From the NCBI RefSeq assembly GCF_026278345.1, contig NZ_CP111085.1, forward strand, positions 4,102,501 to 4,166,500: a stretch of 64,000 bases of DNA, read 5' to 3'. This document shows, one piece after another, positions 11,006-20,200 of this stretch. The position numbers and the translations under genes are program-made. The notes beneath the pieces are model-generated. The model ran no database searches. It was not told where the DNA came from and worked only from the letters and a program-made list of their open reading frames with translations. Numbering within the stretch: the stretch's first letter is position 1; the number at the start of each line of letters is the position of its first letter. The DNA is from Tellurirhabdus rosea (lineage in GTDB: Bacteria; Bacteroidota; Bacteroidia; Cytophagales; Spirosomataceae).

Positions 11006-12562
11006 CTAATCCCGGCGGAACCAGTCTAGCAGGCCCTTCCGGCGCCAGGGCTGGTAACAGGCGTTCGGGTTGGTCGGCGCAGGCCGGAACAGCGGAATAC
11101 CGGCTCCGGCGTAGACACTCGCCCCCCGCGGCTTACCCACGTTCAGGATGCCCGCCAGGTTATCCGAACCTACAAAAATCGTTCCGAGCCGTACCGCCGC
11201 CCCGACCGACAGGTTGGAATAGTCGGCCTGCCACAGAACGGGCAGCGAAACTTCTGCCCAGCGCGTTTCCCAGCGCGGCACGACGCCGACCATCGAAGGC
11301 GTGCGCATTCCCCGCGAACGGGCCCCGGTCAGGGACTGTACCCACAGGGCATTGACGTAGACGTGCGGTCTGACCTTGTAATCGACACTCAGCTGCAGGG
11401 CGGTCGGCAGGCTGGCGTTCATGCGCGACTGCTTTTCGGCATCCGAAATGCCCAGCGCCGACACGAAGCCGTTCGTGACATCGTCGAGGTCCTTGACCTC
11501 GCCCAGAAACTCCTTCGTCAGCAGTTTGTTTTCGACATTGACCGGATAATTGGTCACGTAGTTGGCGTTTCGGTAGCGAATACCGCCCAGATCGGTCAGG
11601 GAGGCCGAAATGCGGTACTGGTACTTGTTTTGCGAGGCGTCCTTCTGCATGCCGTGTTTCCCGTCCCGGTAGCGGTAGCGCCGCACGTCGGGCCGGTGTT
11701 CGTACACCACCCCCAGGTCGGCGCCCCAGCCGCCGCCGGCCGCCGCCCGGCCGAGCAGCCAGCCGGGAGTGAAGCGGAAGTTGGCCAGCCCGTCGAAACT
11801 CGTGTAGCCGAGTTCTCCGTTGGCGTTATGAATCGCCAGGGCCTCGTAAGCCTTGTCGCCGGGGTTGCCGATGAGTTCGTAGGTAGCCCGGTCGAGGTGA
11901 ATGTGGGCGTTGTAGAGGCCGACCAGCCGCTTGAGGGTCAGACCGACTTTCCAGAAATCTTCTTCGTTGTCCGCCAGCACATACCCGACGGTTCCGCCCA
12001 TTTCGAACGCGCTGTTGAGGGCCGCATAGCCGCGCTGGTTTTCGTAGAAAAGCTCGTCGGTGGCAACCTCGTCGGGTTTGCTGTTGTAGAGCTGCCGGGC
12101 GAGGTTTTCGGACACCCGGCGCATGCCGACGCCGGTCCGGACGCGGGTCGTCAGGCCGAGGCCCCAGCGCGGATTGAGGTTGATGAGCAGCGACGGGCCG
12201 CGCAGGTCCATCGCCGAGGCGACGTGCTTGGGCCGGTGGTGCTGCGTTTCCTGCATGTAGGATTTTTCCCAGCGAACCAGCCCTTTCTCGTTCCGGTACG
12301 GGCGGGGAACGTTGCCCGAAATGAGGCTGATAAACGAAAACGGAGCGTTCCAGCGGAGGAAGTTATTGTTGATGAAGGCGTCGGCGGTTGCCAGATTGAC
12401 ATGGACGCGGTAGCGCGAGTCGGCGGCAAAGGCGGGGTTGTGATACAGGGAGTTGGTTCCGGCGTAGTTGCTATTGACGTGCCCGGCCAAATACTGGCCC
12501 GACGCGCTGACGGTCAGCAAACTGCTCAGCGTCAGGGCCAAAAGGAAGTTTTTCAGGTTCAT
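11006..12562 (-). CDS. DUF5723 family outer-membrane protein
   Basis: A 518-aa exported protein. The start at 12562 gives MNLKNFLLALTLSSLLTVSA, a good signal peptide; the frame is open 32 codons further upstream without one, and a TATCTTTG promoter box lies within that extension. The mature N-terminus (GTNSLYHNPAFAADSRYRV) and the alternating hydrophobic, aromatic-rich strands look like the PorV/DUF5723 type of Bacteroidota outer-membrane barrel. The C-terminal part (NPNACYQPWRRKGLLDWFRR) is polar and probably periplasmic. It may start the minus-strand transcription unit that continues into the small lipoprotein and the TonB receptor. Family assignment is from memory of the family pattern. 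Confidence 0.72.
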   Translation of the reverse strand: MNLKNFLLALTLSSLLTVSASGQYLAGHVNSNYAGTNSLYHNPAFAADSRYRVHVNLATADAFINNNFLRWNAPFSFISLISGNVPRPYRNEKGLVRWEKSYMQETQHHRPKHVASAMDLRGPSLLINLNPRWGLGLTTRVRTGVGMRRVSENLARQLYNSKPDEVATDELFYENQRGYAALNSAFEMGGTVGYVLADNEEDFWKVGLTLKRLVGLYNAHIHLDRATYELIGNPGDKAYEALAIHNANGELGYTSFDGLANFRFTPGWLLGRAAAGGGWGADLGVVYEHRPDVRRYRYRDGKHGMQKDASQNKYQYRISASLTDLGGIRYRNANYVTNYPVNVENKLLTKEFLGEVKDLDDVTNGFVSALGISDAEKQSRMNASLPTALQLSVDYKVRPHVYVNALWVQSLTGARSRGMRTPSMVGVVPRWETRWAEVSLPVLWQADYSNLSVGAAVRLGTIFVGSDNLAGILNVGKPRGASVYAGAGIPLFRPAPTNPNACYQPWRRKGLLDWFRRD

Positions 12563-12591
12563 GTTGAGTACAGTACGGGTCGGTAACTGCA

Positions 12592-12599
12592 CAAAGATA
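12592..12599 (-). promoter_or_regulatory. Bacteroidota -7 promoter box for the DUF5723 gene
   Basis: On the minus strand the octamer is TATCTTTG, an exact match to the Bacteroidota -7 consensus TAnnTTTG. It lies 29 bases upstream of the chosen ATG at 12562. No clear TTTG -33 element is visible at the right spacing. Confidence 0.5.
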
Positions 12600-12813
12600 G
12601 GCGCCGGGCCGCTTTTTAATACGTCGTTCTCCAGCCTGCCCGATAAATTTAATGCCATTTTTAACCAGAAGTAGTTGAAAAAGACGGAAGAACGACTATT
12701 CAGTGTGTTAATTCGCCGGTATAATCTTGCATTTTCGGAATAGTATTTTGCGGTTGGACGAACTATTGATATATTGTTTGCCTACGCAGCTTACATTAAC
12801 ATAGTTGCCCGCC

Positions 12814-14298
12814 ATGCAATATCAGGTACAAAACCAGAATTTTGAAGACGCTGTTTCGTCCGGCGAAAAGAACTTCTCCTTTTCGGATTATCAGATTGAG
12901 GGATTTTACGACGAAATGTTTTCGTCCGACGGCCATGTCCGGCCCGGCTACGATGCGTTCCGGCAGCGGGTCGAGCAGCTGACCCGGCAGGAACTCATGA
13001 CCCGGCAGCACGCCGCCGAACGGGCCCTGATGTCGATGGGCATTACCTTCAACGTCTACTCGGAAGGCGAGGGCACCGAACGGATCATGCCTATCGATAT
13101 TATTCCGCGCATCATCCCGTCCGACGAATGGGCCCGGCTCGAACGGGGTCTGATCCAGCGGATTACGGCTTTGAACCTCTTTATTCACGACCTTTATAAC
13201 GAACAGCATATCCTGCGCGACGGTATCGTGCCGCGCGACCTGATCGAATCCAGCAAGTGCTTCCTCAAGCCCTGCCTCGGCCTGAAACCGCCCAAGAACA
13301 TCTGGTGCCACATCACCGGCACCGACCTGATCCGCGGCGACGACGGGCAGTTTATGGTTCTGGAAGATAACCTGCGCTGCCCGTCGGGCGTGTCATACAT
13401 GCTCGAAAACCGCGAGCTTTCGAAGCAGACCTTCCCCGAAGTGCTGGCCCGGACGGGCGTTCAGCCGGTCTCCGATTACCCGACCCGCCTGCTCCAGATG
13501 CTTCAGCATATCGCCGACCGCCCGGACCCCACGGTGGTAGTGCTCACGCCGGGCATTTACAACTCCGCCTACTTCGAACATTCGTACCTGGCCCAGCAGA
13601 TGGGCGTCGAACTGGTGGACGCCCGCGACCTGGTGGTGTCGGGCGGCTACGTCAAAATGCGGACGACCAAAGGCTTCCAGACGGTCGATGTGATCTACCG
13701 GCGCATTGACGACACCTTTCTGGACCCGCACGTATTCCGGCCGGACTCGCTCATCGGCATTCCGGGCATTTTTGAAGTCTACAAAAAAGGCCGCGTTGCG
13801 CTGGCGAACGCTCCGGGAACGGGCGTGGCCGACGATAAGGTGATCTACGCCTACGTGCCCCGCATCATCCGGTATTACCTGGGCGAAGACCCCATCATCC
13901 CCAACGTGCAGACGTACATCTGCCGCGAGGCCGACGATTACAAGTACGTGCTGGAAAACATCGAAAAGCTGGTGGTGAAGGAAGCCAACGAGGCGGGCGG
14001 CTACGGCATGCTCATCGGCCCGAAGGCGACCAAAGATGAACACGAACTGTTCCGGCAGAAAATCCGCGATAATCCCCGCAACTACATCGCCCAGCCGACC
14101 ATTTCACTGTCGCGGGTGCCGTCGCTGATCGACGACCATGCCGAAGGCCGCCACGTGGACCTGCGGCCGTACATTCTTTACGGCGACAAGATCAACGTCA
14201 TTCCCGGCGGCCTGACCCGGGTGGCGCTCCGCAAAGGCTCGCTGGTGGTCAACTCGTCCCAGGGCGGAGGCGGCAAGGATACCTGGGTGCTGTATTGA
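12814..14298 (+). CDS. Circularly permuted ATP-grasp type 2 protein
   Basis: A 494-aa cytoplasmic protein of the circularly permuted ATP-grasp family (DUF404/DUF407 type), likely an ATP-dependent carboxylate-amine ligase. Recognisable family text includes YDEMFSSDGHVRPGY near 28, the VLEDNLRCPSGVSYMLENR block near 185-205, the VKEANEAGGYGM block near 390 and the C-terminal SQGGGGKDTWVL. The ATG at 12814 is preferred to a TTG three codons earlier. Genes of this family usually sit next to an alpha-E-domain protein and a transglutaminase-like protease; neither is here. It is divergent from the DUF5723 gene and 212 bases before a glycosyltransferase operon. The substrate is unknown. Confidence 0.9.
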   Translation: MQYQVQNQNFEDAVSSGEKNFSFSDYQIEGFYDEMFSSDGHVRPGYDAFRQRVEQLTRQELMTRQHAAERALMSMGITFNVYSEGEGTERIMPIDIIPRIIPSDEWARLERGLIQRITALNLFIHDLYNEQHILRDGIVPRDLIESSKCFLKPCLGLKPPKNIWCHITGTDLIRGDDGQFMVLEDNLRCPSGVSYMLENRELSKQTFPEVLARTGVQPVSDYPTRLLQMLQHIADRPDPTVVVLTPGIYNSAYFEHSYLAQQMGVELVDARDLVVSGGYVKMRTTKGFQTVDVIYRRIDDTFLDPHVFRPDSLIGIPGIFEVYKKGRVALANAPGTGVADDKVIYAYVPRIIRYYLGEDPIIPNVQTYICREADDYKYVLENIEKLVVKEANEAGGYGMLIGPKATKDEHELFRQKIRDNPRNYIAQPTISLSRVPSLIDDHAEGRHVDLRPYILYGDKINVIPGGLTRVALRKGSLVVNSSQGGGGKDTWVLY

Positions 14299-14424
14299 AC
14301 CCGGCTTTTGCAGGCAATTTTCCGGCGGCCGGTGACCCGCGGCGCGGACCGGCGTCTAAACGCGAACGCAGGCCGTCCGGAACGAACGTTATCAAAAGGA
14401 TTAGATAAAACGTTGGTTAGTTGG

Positions 14425-14432
14425 TAAGTTTG
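14425..14432 (+). promoter_or_regulatory. Bacteroidota -7 promoter box upstream of glycosyltransferase operon
   Basis: TAAGTTTG matches the TAnnTTTG consensus exactly, 78 bases before the ATG at 14511. That would give a leader of about 70 bases. The -33 region (TTAG at about 14401) is only a weak match. Confidence 0.5.
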
Positions 14433-14510
14433 CACCCAAACCAGCCGGGGCAGCGGAACGCCGACGGTTGACGGAATCCTGTTGACGACCTACTTGTCCC
14501 ACCCGTTTGA

Positions 14511-15488
14511 ATGGATTTATCGATTATAATTGTCAATTACAAAACGCCTCAGTTAATCATCGACTGCCTGACTTCGGTCCGAAAGTTCACCAGCGGTCTA
14601 ACCTACGAAGTACTTGTGGTTGATAATGAGTCCGGCGACCAGAGCCGGAATCTGGTGCTGAGCCATTTTCCGGAGGTGCGCTGGATCGACATGGGCTACA
14701 ATTCCGGCTTTGCCCGGGCCAATAACCGGGGAATCGACGAAGCCCGGGGGCGGCTTATACTGTTATTGAACTCCGATACGTTATTGGTGGATAATGTCCT
14801 CAAACGCTGCGCGGACGTGCTGGACAACCAGCCCGACGTGGCGGCGGTCGGGCCGATGCAGATCAACCGGCACGGCAAGGTGCATTACGACCTGTATCAC
14901 GGATTCAACCAGATCCGGAAGTTCTTTTTTGTGCTTCCGCCGACTCCTTTTTTCGACCGGCTGCTGGAGTTTTTTATGCCGGAACGGAAATACGCCGACC
15001 CCAATCAGGTCGACTGGCTGACGGGTTCGTTTGTGATGACGCGCCGGACGGTGATCGACAAGGCGGGCAAACTCGATCCGGATTTCTTCATGTACGGAGA
15101 AGACGTAGAGTGGGGCTGGCGGCTCTGGAAACAGGGGCGGATTCTGTTGCTGCGGGATGCCTTTTACGTGCACCTGGAGTACGGCAGCAGTCCCGAATAC
15201 CAGCAGGCGCAGATGTCGTGGATCAACCGGTTCAAACCCCAGATGCAGGTATCGAATCTGCTGTGGGTGCGAAAATCGTACGGCGTCGGCGCTTATCTGA
15301 TCCTGATTTTGCATTATCTGACGATGGTGCCCATCATTTATGCCTGGAAGATCGTCATGAACCTGCGCCGGTCGGGCAGGCCATTCAGCGAGCTGGAGCG
15401 GCAGCATGAGTTTACCCGGAAAGTGAGACTATTTTTGCGATTTTTCTGGCCAACGTTACTGAAAAAACCCGGCTTCTATAAGCTGTGA
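14511..15488 (+). CDS. Family 2 glycosyltransferase (rhamnosyltransferase-like)
   Basis: A 325-aa GT2 enzyme starting directly with the nucleotide-binding strand (MDLSIIIVNYKTPQL). The core has VVDNESGD near 42, GYNSGFARANNRGI near 62-75, the metal-binding LLLNSDT near 85 and a MYGEDVEWGWRLWKQG acceptor/base motif near 195-210. This is the pattern of WbbL/RfbN-like transferases that add deoxyhexoses to O-antigen or capsule. A hydrophobic segment (GAYLILILHYLTMVPIIYAW) near 265-285 may anchor it to the membrane. It is followed after 53 bases by a second glycosyltransferase, so the pair probably builds one surface glycan. The sugar specificity cannot be read from sequence. Confidence 0.9.
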   Translation: MDLSIIIVNYKTPQLIIDCLTSVRKFTSGLTYEVLVVDNESGDQSRNLVLSHFPEVRWIDMGYNSGFARANNRGIDEARGRLILLLNSDTLLVDNVLKRCADVLDNQPDVAAVGPMQINRHGKVHYDLYHGFNQIRKFFFVLPPTPFFDRLLEFFMPERKYADPNQVDWLTGSFVMTRRTVIDKAGKLDPDFFMYGEDVEWGWRLWKQGRILLLRDAFYVHLEYGSSPEYQQAQMSWINRFKPQMQVSNLLWVRKSYGVGAYLILILHYLTMVPIIYAWKIVMNLRRSGRPFSELERQHEFTRKVRLFLRFFWPTLLKKPGFYKL

Positions 15489-15541
15489 AGTTTGAATGAC
15501 ATCGGGTCCGGAGGCCCCGGAAACCCATCGAACTGTACGTT

Positions 15542-16666
15542 ATGCGCATTCTGTTTATCACTCCTTCGGGCGGCTATACCGGCTCGGAGATGATGCTCTG
15601 GTATCTGCTCAAAGAGCTTGAAAAAAGGGGAATCGAGGTGGCTTTGTTTTCCCGCCAGCGAAATCAGCTGTACCGCCATAAGGACGAAGTGGCCTTCCGG
15701 ACGGAATTCTATCCGTACAACGATCGCTTTTTTTACTCGGTTTACGACGCCGCCTACTCCAAAGTCTTTGGCCTCAGCCCCTGCGATCAGGAACTGATGA
15801 GGCTGCACCGGGAATTCAAACCGGACATGTGGTACCTGAACACGGTGACGATGCCGAATGTGGCCGAGATGGCCCGCAAACTGGGTGTTCCCTACACGGT
15901 CCACTTCCACGAACTGCTTTCCACCTTTGACGAATTCTGGACCAAACCGATTTATGACATGCTGTCGGGGGCTTCACGGCTTATCGGCTGCGCGGAGGTG
16001 GTCTGCCAGCGCGTGCGCCAGATGGGCTTTCCGAACGTAGAACTGCTGCATTCCTGCATCGACACGTCCCGGATTCTGCCCAGACAGGACCCCGCCCTGC
16101 TGCGCGCCAGACTGGGAATTCCGCCGGGCGACTTTATCTGGATGATGTCGGGAACGAGCTGCCTGCGCAAAGGCTACGACCTGGTGCCGGACATCGTTCA
16201 GCATCTGCCCAAAAACGCCTGGCTGCTGTGGCTGGGGAAAGAAAAAGAGTCGGGTGTGCATCTGTACGTCCAGAGCCGGACAGAACAGGAGGGGCTGAAC
16301 TTCATCCACCTCGGCGCTCATTCCGACGATTATTACGATTACCTCAATCTCTGCGACGGCTTCGTGCTGACGTCCCGTGAAGACCCGTACCCGCTGGTGA
16401 TGATCGAAGCGGCCTTCCTTGGCAAGCCGATCGTCGGCTTTGAGTCGGGAGGCATCAGCGAGTTTCTGCTGCCGGGCATGGGAACCTACGTTTCGAGCTT
16501 TAATCCGGAAGAACTGGCCGGAGCCATGCGGTCGCTGATGGCCGGACGCATCCGGATTTCTCCGGACATGCTGCGCCAGCGGGCCTACCAGTTCGACATC
16601 TCGCACCTGACCGATCAGTGGCTTGAATTGTTTGAAGCAAAGGAAAAAGAAGCAGTTTTGGTCTAA
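15542..16666 (+). CDS. GT4-type (GT-B fold) glycosyltransferase
   Basis: A 374-aa GT-B glycosyltransferase. The N-terminal Rossmann half starts MRILFITPSGGYTGSEMMLW with a glycine-rich acceptor loop. The C-terminal half has the nucleotide-sugar pattern SGTSCLRKGYDLVPD near 202-216 and SREDPYPLVMIEAAFLGKPI near 278-297, equivalent to the E-x7-E motif of GT4 enzymes. It is probably cotranscribed with the preceding GT2 gene and has a strong terminator about 20 bases past its stop. Likely role: transfer of a sugar to a membrane-linked or secreted glycan in the cytoplasm. Donor and acceptor are unknown. Confidence 0.9.
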   Translation: MRILFITPSGGYTGSEMMLWYLLKELEKRGIEVALFSRQRNQLYRHKDEVAFRTEFYPYNDRFFYSVYDAAYSKVFGLSPCDQELMRLHREFKPDMWYLNTVTMPNVAEMARKLGVPYTVHFHELLSTFDEFWTKPIYDMLSGASRLIGCAEVVCQRVRQMGFPNVELLHSCIDTSRILPRQDPALLRARLGIPPGDFIWMMSGTSCLRKGYDLVPDIVQHLPKNAWLLWLGKEKESGVHLYVQSRTEQEGLNFIHLGAHSDDYYDYLNLCDGFVLTSREDPYPLVMIEAAFLGKPIVGFESGGISEFLLPGMGTYVSSFNPEELAGAMRSLMAGRIRISPDMLRQRAYQFDISHLTDQWLELFEAKEKEAVLV

Positions 16667-16684
16667 AGCGGCCAACTGCCTCAT

Positions 16685-16752
16685 AAAGCGGACAATTTGC
16701 TGAAAGGAGCGCTCCAAAAAGGGCTGACCCTGCGGCAGATTGCCCGCTTTTT
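16685..16752 (+). terminator. Terminator of the glycosyltransferase pair
   Basis: AAAGCGG at 16685-16691 pairs with CCGCTTT at 16744-16750. The adjoining CAATTTGC (16693-16700) and GCAGATTG (16735-16742) extend the stem with one wobble. The loop holds a second small palindrome, GGAGCGCTCC, and a T run follows the 3' arm. Confidence 0.75.
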
Positions 16753-16842
16753 CGTTTCTTTCAATATTGATACGGTTATCCCGTACAGGTATACAAAACA
16801 TCCCAATTCCTTCGTTGTTCTCTAACGAGAACTTACCTGTGT

Positions 16843-19752
16843 ATGAAAGCAAATTATCTACTGATTCTTCTTGGGTTCTGCTGTCTGTTTGTGCTGGGGA
16901 ATGAGGCATCTGCCACCCACGTACGGGCGGGGGAAATCACGACCCGAAGAATATCCAACACCTCCCTGACTTACGAGATTACGGCGACACTTTACTTTGA
17001 CGAAGGAGGTGGCCGCATGGCTTCCGAACAGGAAAACGACATCGATATGTGTTTTGGCGATGGTTCGCCGATTGCGCAGGTCCGCCGCTCGTTTCGCGGC
17101 AATATCAACCGCAACACCACCATCAACATCTACCGAACGACGCACACGTTTCCGGGACCGGGGACTTACAACATCATTACCATCATTACCAACCGGAACG
17201 ACAACACGCGGAACATTCCCAACTCGGTCAACACCACCTTTGAGCTGCGCACCACCATCGTAGTGAGTGCACCCCTGGGCCTCAACAGCACCCCGGTCAT
17301 GCTCAACCCGCCCCTGGACTCGGCCCGCGTAGGCCAGAAGTTCTGCCACAACCCCGCCGCCTTCGACAGCGACGGCGACAGCCTTGCTTACCGCCTGACC
17401 ACCCCGGCTGGTCGCCAGGGATGGGACGTAACCTGCCGCCCGACGCAGTTCGTAGCGGGTTACCAGCGTCCGGAAGTCATCGGAGGCAGTCCAACCACCG
17501 AGACCGGCAATGCCCCGGCCACGCTGACCATCGACCCCCGCACCGGCGACCTCTGCTGGGATGCCCCCGCCGAGAAAGGCCAGTACAACGTCGCTTTCAT
17601 TATCGAAGAATACCGCGACGGCATCAAAGTAGGGGAGATTGTGCGTGACATGCAGATTGTGGTCGTGGAAGGCACCAACCGTCGTCCCGAGCTGCGGGTG
17701 CCCGACGACCTCTGCGTGGAGGCCGGTACGATCATCAACCAGGCCATCACCGCCACTGACCCCGACGGAAACCGACTCCAGCTCTCGGCCTTCGGCGGAC
17801 CCTTCAACGTCGGTCCCGACGGAAGACCCTACACCGACCCCACCAACAACCAGCCCATCAACATCATCGCCCCCCCCTTCGCCACCTTCAACCCCCGACC
17901 CGACCAGACCCTGAACTCTCCCGCCACGGGCACCTTCCGCTGGCAGACCGCCTGCGCCCACGTCCGGGAGGAACCCTACGACGTGGTCATCCGCGCCGTC
18001 GACCTGCCGGCCCGGGGCCAGACCCAGCTGGCCACCCTGGAGTCCTTTCGCATTCGGGTCTACGCCCCCCGGCCCCAGAACCTGACGGCCCGGCCCGGCA
18101 CGGGCCGGGCCACCATCCTGACCTGGTCGGCCTACGCCTGCGGGGTGCCGGGGGCCGAGATGGTCATCTACCGCCGCGAGGGCTGCACCACCCTGGCCAC
18201 CCCGCCCTGCTCGACGGGCATCGGGGCCACGGCGGGCTACACCGAGATCGGGCGGGTGCCCATCACGGCCACCACCTTCACCGACACCGACCCCAGCCTG
18301 CGGCGGGGGGCCAGCTACAGCTACCGCCTGGTGGCGGCCTTTCCCCGGCCCCGGGGCGGGGAGAGCGTGGTGTCCAACGAGGCCTGTCTGGCCCTGCCCC
18401 TGCAGGTGCCCCTGATGACGAACGTGACGGTGGACTCCACCGACGCTACAAGGGGCCGGATCACCGTGCGCTGGACGCGGCCCATCGGGCTGGGGGCCAC
18501 CGACGTGGGCGGTCCTTTCCAGTACCGGTTGTTCCGGGCGCCGGGCCTCACGGCCACGGCGGGCAATGACTTTGTGCAGATCGCCGTCATCGACGCTGAC
18601 CTGTCGGGCACCCGGGCCGATACGGTGTACGTGGACCGGGGCCTGAACACCAGTGGGGGCGGCTACCGCTACCGGGTGGAGTTTTATTATACCGAGGCGG
18701 GCACGGGCGCCCTGACGCGGCTGGACGTGACCGATGCGGCCAGCTCGGTGGTGCTGGCGGCGGCCGGGGAGCTGCGGCGGGTGCGGCTGTCGTGGAGTGC
18801 CAACGTGCCCTGGGACAACACGAACCAGCGGCACCGGGTGTACCGCAGTGTGAGCGGTCCCAACGGTCCCTTCAACCGGATAGCGGAGGTGGCCGTGCAG
18901 GGTCCCAACACGTTCACCTTCACCGATACGGGCAGCGACAGCTTTGCCGGGGACGGGGTCCAGACGCTAACGCTGTCGCCCGACAGCGTGTACTGCTACC
19001 GGGTGGAGACGGTGGGGGTGTACACCAACCCGGCCGTGAGCTTGCGTCCCCAGAACGAGCTGCTCAACTACTCGCAGGCGGTGTGTGCCAGTCCCATTGA
19101 CACGACCCGTCCCTGTCCGCCCCGGCTGAGTCTGGACTCGCTGGACTGCTCGTCCCTGCGGGGAGAGGCGGCCTGCAACCAGACAAGCTTCAGCAACACC
19201 CTGAACTGGCAGGCGGCTACCGGGGGCAACCAGCCCTGCGACACGCGGATTGCCAGCTACAACGTGTACTACGCGCGCTACGAGGAAGACACCGAGCACC
19301 AGCGGCTGACTGGGGTGCCGGCCCCGACGACCACCTTCCAGCACACGAGTCTGACGAGTGTGGCGGGCTGTTACTACGTGACGGCCGTGACGCGGGGGGG
19401 TCTGGAGAGTGCTCCCAGCAACCGGGTGTGCAAGGACATCTGCCCGGTCTTCGAGCTGCCCAACGTATTCACGCCCAACGGAGACGGCAAGAACGACGTG
19501 TTCGTGCCGCTGCCCTGTCCTGCTGGGGTGGTGAGCGTGCAGTTTGTGGTCTACAACCGTTTCGGGGGTAAGGTGTTCGAGACCAGCGACGTGAACATCA
19601 ACTGGAGCGGCCGCACGAGCGGGGGCCAGGAGCTGTCGGCGGGTTTGTACTACTACCAGGCGAGTGTACGCTTCGGGGGGGTGAGCCGCAACGGGAGTGT
19701 GCAGGTGTACAAGGGGTGGGTGCAGCTGATGCGGGAGAGCAACGCGAAGTGA
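16843..19752 (+). CDS. Large T9SS surface protein with gliding-motility-associated C-terminal domain, copy 1
   Basis: A 969-aa secreted protein. A signal peptide (about 1-24) precedes the mature start ATHVRAGEITTRR. The body looks like a string of Ig/fibronectin-like beta domains, for example the cadherin-like repeat DGDSLAYRLT near 180 and the FnIII-like segment ATILTWSAYACGVPG near 420. The C-terminus is the type-B T9SS sorting domain: LPNVFTPNGDGKNDVF, then VYNRFGGKVFE, W-SGR and LSAGLYYYQ. It should be exported by Sec, carried across the outer membrane by the type IX system and displayed or released. Copy 2 lies at 37065-39971 and is almost identical from about residue 140 on. Synonymous codons switch from C-rich to G-rich along the gene, unlike its neighbours. 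Confidence 0.9.
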   Translation: MKANYLLILLGFCCLFVLGNEASATHVRAGEITTRRISNTSLTYEITATLYFDEGGGRMASEQENDIDMCFGDGSPIAQVRRSFRGNINRNTTINIYRTTHTFPGPGTYNIITIITNRNDNTRNIPNSVNTTFELRTTIVVSAPLGLNSTPVMLNPPLDSARVGQKFCHNPAAFDSDGDSLAYRLTTPAGRQGWDVTCRPTQFVAGYQRPEVIGGSPTTETGNAPATLTIDPRTGDLCWDAPAEKGQYNVAFIIEEYRDGIKVGEIVRDMQIVVVEGTNRRPELRVPDDLCVEAGTIINQAITATDPDGNRLQLSAFGGPFNVGPDGRPYTDPTNNQPINIIAPPFATFNPRPDQTLNSPATGTFRWQTACAHVREEPYDVVIRAVDLPARGQTQLATLESFRIRVYAPRPQNLTARPGTGRATILTWSAYACGVPGAEMVIYRREGCTTLATPPCSTGIGATAGYTEIGRVPITATTFTDTDPSLRRGASYSYRLVAAFPRPRGGESVVSNEACLALPLQVPLMTNVTVDSTDATRGRITVRWTRPIGLGATDVGGPFQYRLFRAPGLTATAGNDFVQIAVIDADLSGTRADTVYVDRGLNTSGGGYRYRVEFYYTEAGTGALTRLDVTDAASSVVLAAAGELRRVRLSWSANVPWDNTNQRHRVYRSVSGPNGPFNRIAEVAVQGPNTFTFTDTGSDSFAGDGVQTLTLSPDSVYCYRVETVGVYTNPAVSLRPQNELLNYSQAVCASPIDTTRPCPPRLSLDSLDCSSLRGEAACNQTSFSNTLNWQAATGGNQPCDTRIASYNVYYARYEEDTEHQRLTGVPAPTTTFQHTSLTSVAGCYYVTAVTRGGLESAPSNRVCKDICPVFELPNVFTPNGDGKNDVFVPLPCPAGVVSVQFVVYNRFGGKVFETSDVNINWSGRTSGGQELSAGLYYYQASVRFGGVSRNGSVQVYKGWVQLMRESNAK

Positions 19753-19876
19753 TTGAATGGTTGAATGGCTGATAGGTTGAATGATTGATTCGCTTCGCGG
19801 TTCTTGGGGTTGCGGAGCGAATCAATCATTCAACCTATCAATCATTCAGCCATTCAACCTCCAGCCATTCAACATT
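19753..19876. repeat. Heptad/octad-repeat hairpin between convergent genes
   Basis: The left arm (19753-19794) is built of TTGAATGG/TTGAATGA units and begins right after the TGA of the T9SS gene. The right arm (19816-19859) is its reverse complement except for one extra 8-base unit (AATCATTC). Further CATTCAAC units run into the last codons and stop (19869) of the convergent 95-aa gene. It probably acts as a two-way terminator. Related elements lie at 29263-29373, 39972-40010 and 42577-42608. Confidence 0.85.
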
Positions 19877-20156
19877 CAACTCTGACCAATTCTTCCCATT
19901 CCTCCTCCAGCGTTCCTGTGAAGACGGGGCTTTTGGCGCGGCGGTACCAGTAGCCGGCGTTCCATTGATCGCCTTCTTTCCGGTGAAGATAGGCGTGGAG
20001 CCGGTCGTAGGCGGGAGTGCCTTCCCGGCTCTGGGCGATGTTGTGAGCATGTTCCCAGTCTCCGCGGGCATCGTACCAAAGGGCTTCCAGAACGGGCGAG
20101 ATGCCCGACGGGGGCTGAGACTGGGAAAGGGTGTTCGAAAAATCCTGAAAGGTCAT
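19869..20156 (-). CDS. Conserved small protein of unknown function, 95 aa
   Basis: A 95-aa soluble, acidic protein starting MTFQDFSNTLSQSQPP, with ALWYDARGDWEHAHNIAQ and a Trp/Tyr-rich end (NAGYWYRRA, EEEWEELV). The pattern suggests a short helical protein of a conserved family I have seen annotated only as hypothetical. The frame is open 65 codons further upstream, but that part overlaps the end of the helicase gene and lacks protein character, so the start is placed at the ATG at 20156. It lies 44 bases past the helicase stop and is probably cotranscribed. The last codons (VEC and stop) are made from the repeat that fills the intergenic gap. Confidence 0.7.
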   Translation of the reverse strand: MTFQDFSNTLSQSQPPSGISPVLEALWYDARGDWEHAHNIAQSREGTPAYDRLHAYLHRKEGDQWNAGYWYRRAKSPVFTGTLEEEWEELVRVEC

Positions 20157-20200
20157 GGGTTGGCAGTAATCAGCGCTGAAATCGGTTTGGTTTGCTCCGG

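Noticed and set aside
16817-16832. GTTCTC-TAAC-GAGAAC palindrome before T9SS copy 1 as an operator
   Set aside because: Only 6-bp arms, not present before copy 2, and no known regulator motif.
16858-18834. Long open frame (658 codons) antisense to T9SS copy 1, with a similar 646-codon frame at 37107-39047
   Set aside because: Explained by the GC-rich, stop-poor coding strand of the real gene; the translated text (Arg/Gly/His/Val-rich) has no protein character and no signal peptide.
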